Source of the DNA: Flavobacterium ginsenosidimutans
GTDB taxonomy: Bacteria > Bacteroidota > Bacteroidia > Flavobacteriales > Flavobacteriaceae
NCBI RefSeq assembly: GCF_003254625.1
Contig: NZ_QJRJ01000071.1
Location: 62,001 to 126,000 of the forward strand
DNA length: 64,000 bases
Reading direction: 5' to 3'
Position numbers and translations under genes: made by a program. Below are positions 60,563 to 64,000 of this stretch, in pieces. Each line of letters starts with the position of its first letter. Positions within the stretch are counted from its first letter, which is position 1. Below the pieces are notes generated by a model that had not been told where the DNA came from, searched no databases, and saw only the letters and a list, made by a program, of their open reading frames with translations.

Positions 60563-62698
60563 TTAGTTTACCGTAGCTCCGTTCGGTGCATCAGCATCTG
60601 GATTTACAAAAACCAGTTTTCCTTCAGCGTTTGTTGTCATTAAGATCATTCCTTGACTTTCAACACCGCGTAAAGCTCTTGGAGCAAGGTTTGCTAATAC
60701 AGAAACACGTTTTCCGATAATTTCTTCTGGAGAAAAACTTTCAGCAATTCCTGAAACAATCGTACAAACATCGATTCCGGTATCAACTTTAAGAACCAGA
60801 AGTTTGTTTGCTTTTGGCATTTTTTCAGCTTCCAAAATAGTTCCGATACGAATATCCATTTTCGCAAAATCATCAAACTGAATTAAATCTTTTTGCGGTT
60901 CTGGTTGTTTGCTTTCAGCTAAATTAGCTGTTTTTGTTGCTTCCAATTTATCTATTTGTTTTTGTATTTCTTCGTCTTCAATTTTAGCGAAAAGCAATTC
61001 TGCCTCGCCAATTTTATGGCCTGCCGGAATTAAATCTGAGTTTTCAGAAATATCATTCCAACCTAAAGTTTTATCAATAAAAATGTCTTTTGCATCGCGA
61101 TCTTTCTCTTTCAAGAATTTACTGAAACCTGCAAAATGTTCTTTAAGGTCAGCCAAATTCAAGATTTTAGAAAGTTTAGCAGCGGTAAAAGGTAAAAACG
61201 GTTCTGCTAAAACGCTCAATGCGGCAGCAATTTGCAACGCCACATACATTTGCGTTTTTACACGCTCTGGATTGTCTTTCATAACTTTCCAAGGCTCTTC
61301 GTCTGCTAAATATTTATTTCCTAAACGAGCCACATTCATCAATTCGCCCAAAGCTTCACGGAATCTGTAACGCTCCACCGAACTTGAAATCACAGCTGGA
61401 TACGCTTTTAATTCTGCTAAAGTTTGTTCGTCAATTTCTGTAAATTCATTCGGAGTTGGAATAATTCCATCGTAGTATTTATTGGTTAAAACCACAACAC
61501 GATTAATGAAGTTTCCAAAAACAGCAACCAATTCGTTGTTATTTCTAGCCTGGAAATCTTTCCAAGTAAAATCGTTATCTTTTGTTTCAGGAGCATTTGA
61601 TGTTAATGCATAACGCAAAACATCTTGCTTATCTGGAAACTCTTCTAAATATTCGTGTAACCAAACCGCCCAGTTTTTAGAAGTCGAAAGTTTGTTTCCT
61701 TCCAAATTCAAGAACTCATTTGCAGGAACGTTGTCTGGTAAAATATAGCTTCCTTCAGCTTTTAGCATCGCTGGGAAAATGATACAATGGAAAACAATAT
61801 TGTCTTTTCCGATAAAGTGAACCAATTTCGTTTCTTGATCTTTCCAATACGGTTCCCAATCTTTTCCTTCGCGCGCAGCCCATTCTTTCGTAGAAGAAAT
61901 GTAACCAATCGGCGCGTCAAACCAAACATATAATTTTTTGCCTTCCGCACCTTCAACAGGAACATCAATTCCCCAATCTAAGTCACGTGTTACGGCGCGA
62001 GGCTCTAATCCTGCGTCGATCCAAGATTTTACTTGTCCATAAACATTGGTTTTCCAATCGTTTTTATGACCTTCTAAAATCCATTTGGTTAAGAAATCAG
62101 AATATCTATCTAAAGGTAAAAACCAGTGTTTTGTTTCTTTAAGAATTGGAGTTTCTCCCGTAATTGTCGATTTTGGATTAATTAAATCCGTAGCGTTTAA
62201 AGTAGATCCGCAATTTTCGCACTGATCTCCGTAAGCTCCATCATTACCACATTTTGGACAAGTTCCCACAACAAAACGATCTGCTAAAAACTGATTTGCT
62301 TTTGCATCGTATAATTGTTCGGTAACTTCTTCAATAAAATCGCCTTTATCATATAATGTTCTAAAGAATTCCGAAGCCGTATCATGATGAATTTTAGCCG
62401 AAGTTCTTGAATAATTGTTGAATGAAATCCCAAAATCTTCAAACGATTTACGGATAATTCCATCATATTTATCAATAACCTGCTGTGGTGTAATTCCTTC
62501 TTTTTTGGCTTTCATCGAAATTGCAACCCCGTGTTCATCGCTTCCGCAAATAAATGCTACATCTTTTCCTTGCAATCTTAAATATCTCGAATATATATCT
62601 GCAGGCACATAAACTCCCGCCAAGTGCCCAATATGAATAGGTCCGTTGGTGTAAGGCAATGCCGCCGTGATCGTATATCTCTTTGGATTCTGTGTCAT
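60563..62698 (-). CDS. metG: Methionyl-tRNA synthetase
   Basis: Class I synthetase of 711 residues. HIGH motif PIHIGHLAG (about residue 20), zinc knuckle [24 protein letters not shown] variant KLSTSKNW, anticodon-binding domain near 380-540, and a C-terminal EMAP/Trbp111-type tRNA-binding domain ([20 protein letters not shown]) after a linker. Charges tRNA-Met in the cytoplasm. A TATTTTTG element precedes the gene. Confidence 0.97.
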   Translation of the reverse strand: MTQNPKRYTITAALPYTNGPIHIGHLAGVYVPADIYSRYLRLQGKDVAFICGSDEHGVAISMKAKKEGITPQQVIDKYDGIIRKSFEDFGISFNNYSRTSAKIHHDTASEFFRTLYDKGDFIEEVTEQLYDAKANQFLADRFVVGTCPKCGNDGAYGDQCENCGSTLNATDLINPKSTITGETPILKETKHWFLPLDRYSDFLTKWILEGHKNDWKTNVYGQVKSWIDAGLEPRAVTRDLDWGIDVPVEGAEGKKLYVWFDAPIGYISSTKEWAAREGKDWEPYWKDQETKLVHFIGKDNIVFHCIIFPAMLKAEGSYILPDNVPANEFLNLEGNKLSTSKNWAVWLHEYLEEFPDKQDVLRYALTSNAPETKDNDFTWKDFQARNNNELVAVFGNFINRVVVLTNKYYDGIIPTPNEFTEIDEQTLAELKAYPAVISSSVERYRFREALGELMNVARLGNKYLADEEPWKVMKDNPERVKTQMYVALQIAAALSVLAEPFLPFTAAKLSKILNLADLKEHFAGFSKFLKEKDRDAKDIFIDKTLGWNDISENSDLIPAGHKIGEAELLFAKIEDEEIQKQIDKLEATKTANLAESKQPEPQKDLIQFDDFAKMDIRIGTILEAEKMPKANKLLVLKVDTGIDVCTIVSGIAESFSPEEIIGKRVSVLANLAPRALRGVESQGMILMTTNAEGKLVFVNPDADAPNGATVN

Positions 62699-62717
62699 TA
62701 ATATGAATTTTAGAGTG

Positions 62718-62725
62718 CAAAAATA
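62718..62725 (-). promoter_or_regulatory. -7 element of metG
   Basis: TATTTTTG on the minus strand, 19 bases before the start codon. No spaced TTG was found upstream. Confidence 0.4.
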
Positions 62726-62798
62726 AGCAATAGAATTGAGATTTTAATATTGCACGGAGATTCACTGGAGTTTTTACTGAGAATTGTGATGTTTTAAT

Positions 62799-62897
62799 CT
62801 CGCAAAGTCGCAAAGTTTTTGTTTTAAGTAAATAGGTAATCGTAAATATTTGTCATTTCGACGAAGGAGAAATCTCCGCAAGTAGCTCGACAAAGAT
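62799..62897. repeat. CTCGCAAAGTCGCAAAG repeat and GTCATTTCGACGAAGGAG element
   Basis: CTCGCAAAGTCGCAAAG stands at 62799-62815. TGTCATTTCGACGAAGGAG (62851-62869) with internal GGAGA-AA-TCTCC (62866-62877) and AGCTCGACAAAGATTGG (62884-62900) forms a second known flavobacterial repeat. With the next repeat it fills most of the 474-base gap before GH43. Confidence 0.55.
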
Positions 62898-62958
62898 TGG
62901 CTAAGCTTTTTATTAAGCCATAGATTAAAAGGATTAAAAAGATTTTAATTTTAGATAT

Positions 62959-63090
62959 GAATTGCCTCCAGCTTTAGCCGGAGGTTATGTAATTTGAAGG
63001 GGTAGGGCTTTAGCCAAACACACGTATTTTTGGCTAAAGCCATTTTGTAGCATCATTATTATTACATCCAGCTAAAGCTGGACGCAATTC
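62959..63090. repeat. Nested REP-type inverted repeat, GGCTTTAGCC family
   Basis: Outer arms GAATTGCCTCCAGCTTTAG (62959-62977) and CTAAAGCTGGACGCAATTC (63072-63090) match as reverse complements at 18 of 19 positions. Inner arms GGCTTTAGCCAAA (63006-63018) and TTTGGCTAAAGCC (63029-63041) match perfectly over 13. Local palindromes TCCAGCT-AA-AGCTGGA (63067-63082) and CCTCC..GGAGG (62965-62984) lie inside. It is a REP pair of the type linked to RAYT proteins. Confidence 0.8.
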
Positions 63091-63148
63091 AAAAATCATT
63101 TTAATCCTCTTAATCTGTGGCTAAATTATATCTTATAGTCTTTTTGAC

Positions 63149-63156
63149 TATATTTG
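63149..63156 (+). promoter_or_regulatory. -7 element of the GH43 gene
   Basis: TATATTTG matches TAnnTTTG, 17 bases before the ATG at 63173. A -33 TTG with normal spacing was not found. Confidence 0.45.
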
Positions 63157-63172
63157 AAAAAAATATCAAAAC

Positions 63173-64000
63173 ATGAAAAAAATATATCTAACCTTTTTAA
63201 TACTGTTTTCGTATTGTGTTTATTCTCAATCACAACCAGAAAAAAGTCTAAAACAAAATCAATATTCAAACCCAATTTTTGCGGGAGATTATCCAGACCC
63301 GAGTTTGTTGCGTGACGGAAAAGATTATTATGTCGTTCATTCTTCGTTCGATTATTATCCTGGACTTTTAATCTGGCATTCGACCGATTTGATGAATTGG
63401 GAACCTGTTACAAATGCACTTCATAAATATGTTGGAGCAGTTTGGGCGCCAGATTTAATTAAGTACAACAATAAATATTACATCTATTTTCCTGCCAATA
63501 ATACCAATTTTGTCGTAACTGCCGATTCTATAAATGGTCCGTGGAGCGAACCTGTAGATTTGAAAATCGGGAATATAGATCCCGGACATATTACAGACGA
63601 TAAAGGAAACCGATTTTTATATTTCAGCAACGGCGGTTATGTTGCTTTATCAAAAGACGGACTTTCGGTAACAAGCGAATTAAAACACGTTTACGATGGC
63701 TGGAAAATTCCGCGCGAATGGAGCATCGAATGTTTTTGTATGGAAGGCCCAAAATTATTTAAACGAGGAGAATATTATTATTTGACCGTTGCTGAAGGTG
63801 GAACTGCAGGTCCAGCGACAAGTCATATGGTAATTTCAGCAAGATCAAAATCGCCTTTTGGACCTTGGGAAAACTCGTCTTATAATCCGATTGTGAGAAC
63901 CAACAGCAGTTCTGAAACTTGGTGGTCAAAAGGACATAGTACTATTTTTGAAGATGCCAACGGAAAATGGTGGATGATTTTTCACGGTTATGAAAAAGAT
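63173..64000 (+). CDS. Glycoside hydrolase family 43 protein (3' end cut off by window)
   Basis: Secreted arabinan/xylan-type glycosidase, 276 residues visible. Signal peptide MKKIYLTFLILFSYCVYSQ. The five-bladed propeller of GH43 is visible: the first catalytic residue in FAGDYPDPSLLRDGKDYYVV (Asp), later GAVWAPDLIKYNNKYYIYF (the pKa-modulating Asp), and WSIECFCMEGPKLFKRGEYY (general acid Glu). No stop before the window end. The gene is separated by a repeat-filled gap from metG. Typical substrates are arabinan, xylan or arabinoxylan oligosaccharides. Confidence 0.9.
   Translation, partial: MKKIYLTFLILFSYCVYSQSQPEKSLKQNQYSNPIFAGDYPDPSLLRDGKDYYVVHSSFDYYPGLLIWHSTDLMNWEPVTNALHKYVGAVWAPDLIKYNNKYYIYFPANNTNFVVTADSINGPWSEPVDLKIGNIDPGHITDDKGNRFLYFSNGGYVALSKDGLSVTSELKHVYDGWKIPREWSIECFCMEGPKLFKRGEYYYLTVAEGGTAGPATSHMVISARSKSPFGPWENSSYNPIVRTNSSSETWWSKGHSTIFEDANGKWWMIFHGYEKD

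Noticed and set aside
1..64000. tRNA or rRNA genes
   Set aside because: No acceptor stem plus T-loop pattern was noticed in the intergenic spaces on reading. A tRNAscan run would be needed to exclude them fully.

Overview
The window is chromosomal DNA from a flavobacterium, most likely a Flavobacterium close to the F. johnsoniae group. The signs are AT-rich sequence, TAnnTTTG (-7) promoter elements, weak Shine-Dalgarno signals with some TTG starts, the gliding-motility lipoprotein gene gldH, a TonB-dependent receptor with an N-terminal carboxypeptidase-like domain, many lipoproteins, and short Flavobacterium-type intergenic repeats. No rRNA, tRNA, CRISPR array, prophage or integrative element was seen. 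The one transposase-like gene is a REP-associated (RAYT) Y1 enzyme with its palindromes beside it.

Layout. 1-7.8 kb: metal and redox block. A truncated Nramp transporter and a Fur-family repressor read leftward. Divergent from them are merC, a GliT-like dithiol oxidoreductase, a TonB receptor with a CGVC plug motif, a thioredoxin-like protein, lycopene cyclase and a TPR protein. 8-18 kb: ArsR regulator, bacilliredoxin, a complete MFP-RND-OMF efflux operon, PPK2 and a SulP anion transporter. 18-22 kb: tRNA wobble-uridine hydroxylation. trhO (with a C-terminal domain also found at the end of TrhP), a RAYT gene with REP palindromes, trhP and a translationally coupled ferredoxin. 22-27 kb: a leftward accessory cluster of three ankyrin proteins and two lipoproteins. 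27.5-31.7 kb: ricT-gldH-PBP1A. 31.8-43.8 kb: the two subunits of a 3-oxoacid CoA-transferase, small membrane proteins, a phosphatase, DNA polymerase IV, a PAS protein, fumarase, a TNT-like protein, an SpmA/B-type protein, an AlkZ-like glycosylase and an exonuclease. 44-58 kb: Ogt, an epimerase, an M28 peptidase, a GNAT-nitrilase fusion, a tail-less Ssb, ferritin, OmpA, a CAT-like acetyltransferase, a HAD hydrolase and an EamA transporter. 58.4-64 kb: a small unknown gene, a two-gene module (unknown protein plus a Panacea-like/DUF488 fusion), metG, and the start of a GH43 glycosidase.

The most interesting items are: (1) the Panacea-DUF488 fusion with its unknown partner, an AT-rich two-gene module that could be an uncharacterised defence or toxin-antitoxin system; (2) about 85 residues of near-identical C-terminal domain on both TrhO and TrhP, two unrelated enzymes that make the same tRNA modification; (3) the RAYT gene with its REP cluster, plus several other palindrome families, two of which have left in-frame copies inside protein genes (crtY and an epimerase); (4) the ankyrin/lipoprotein cluster; and (5) palindromic operators over the promoters of the metal genes.

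All assignments rest on reading the sequence and on memory of protein families; no database search was run.
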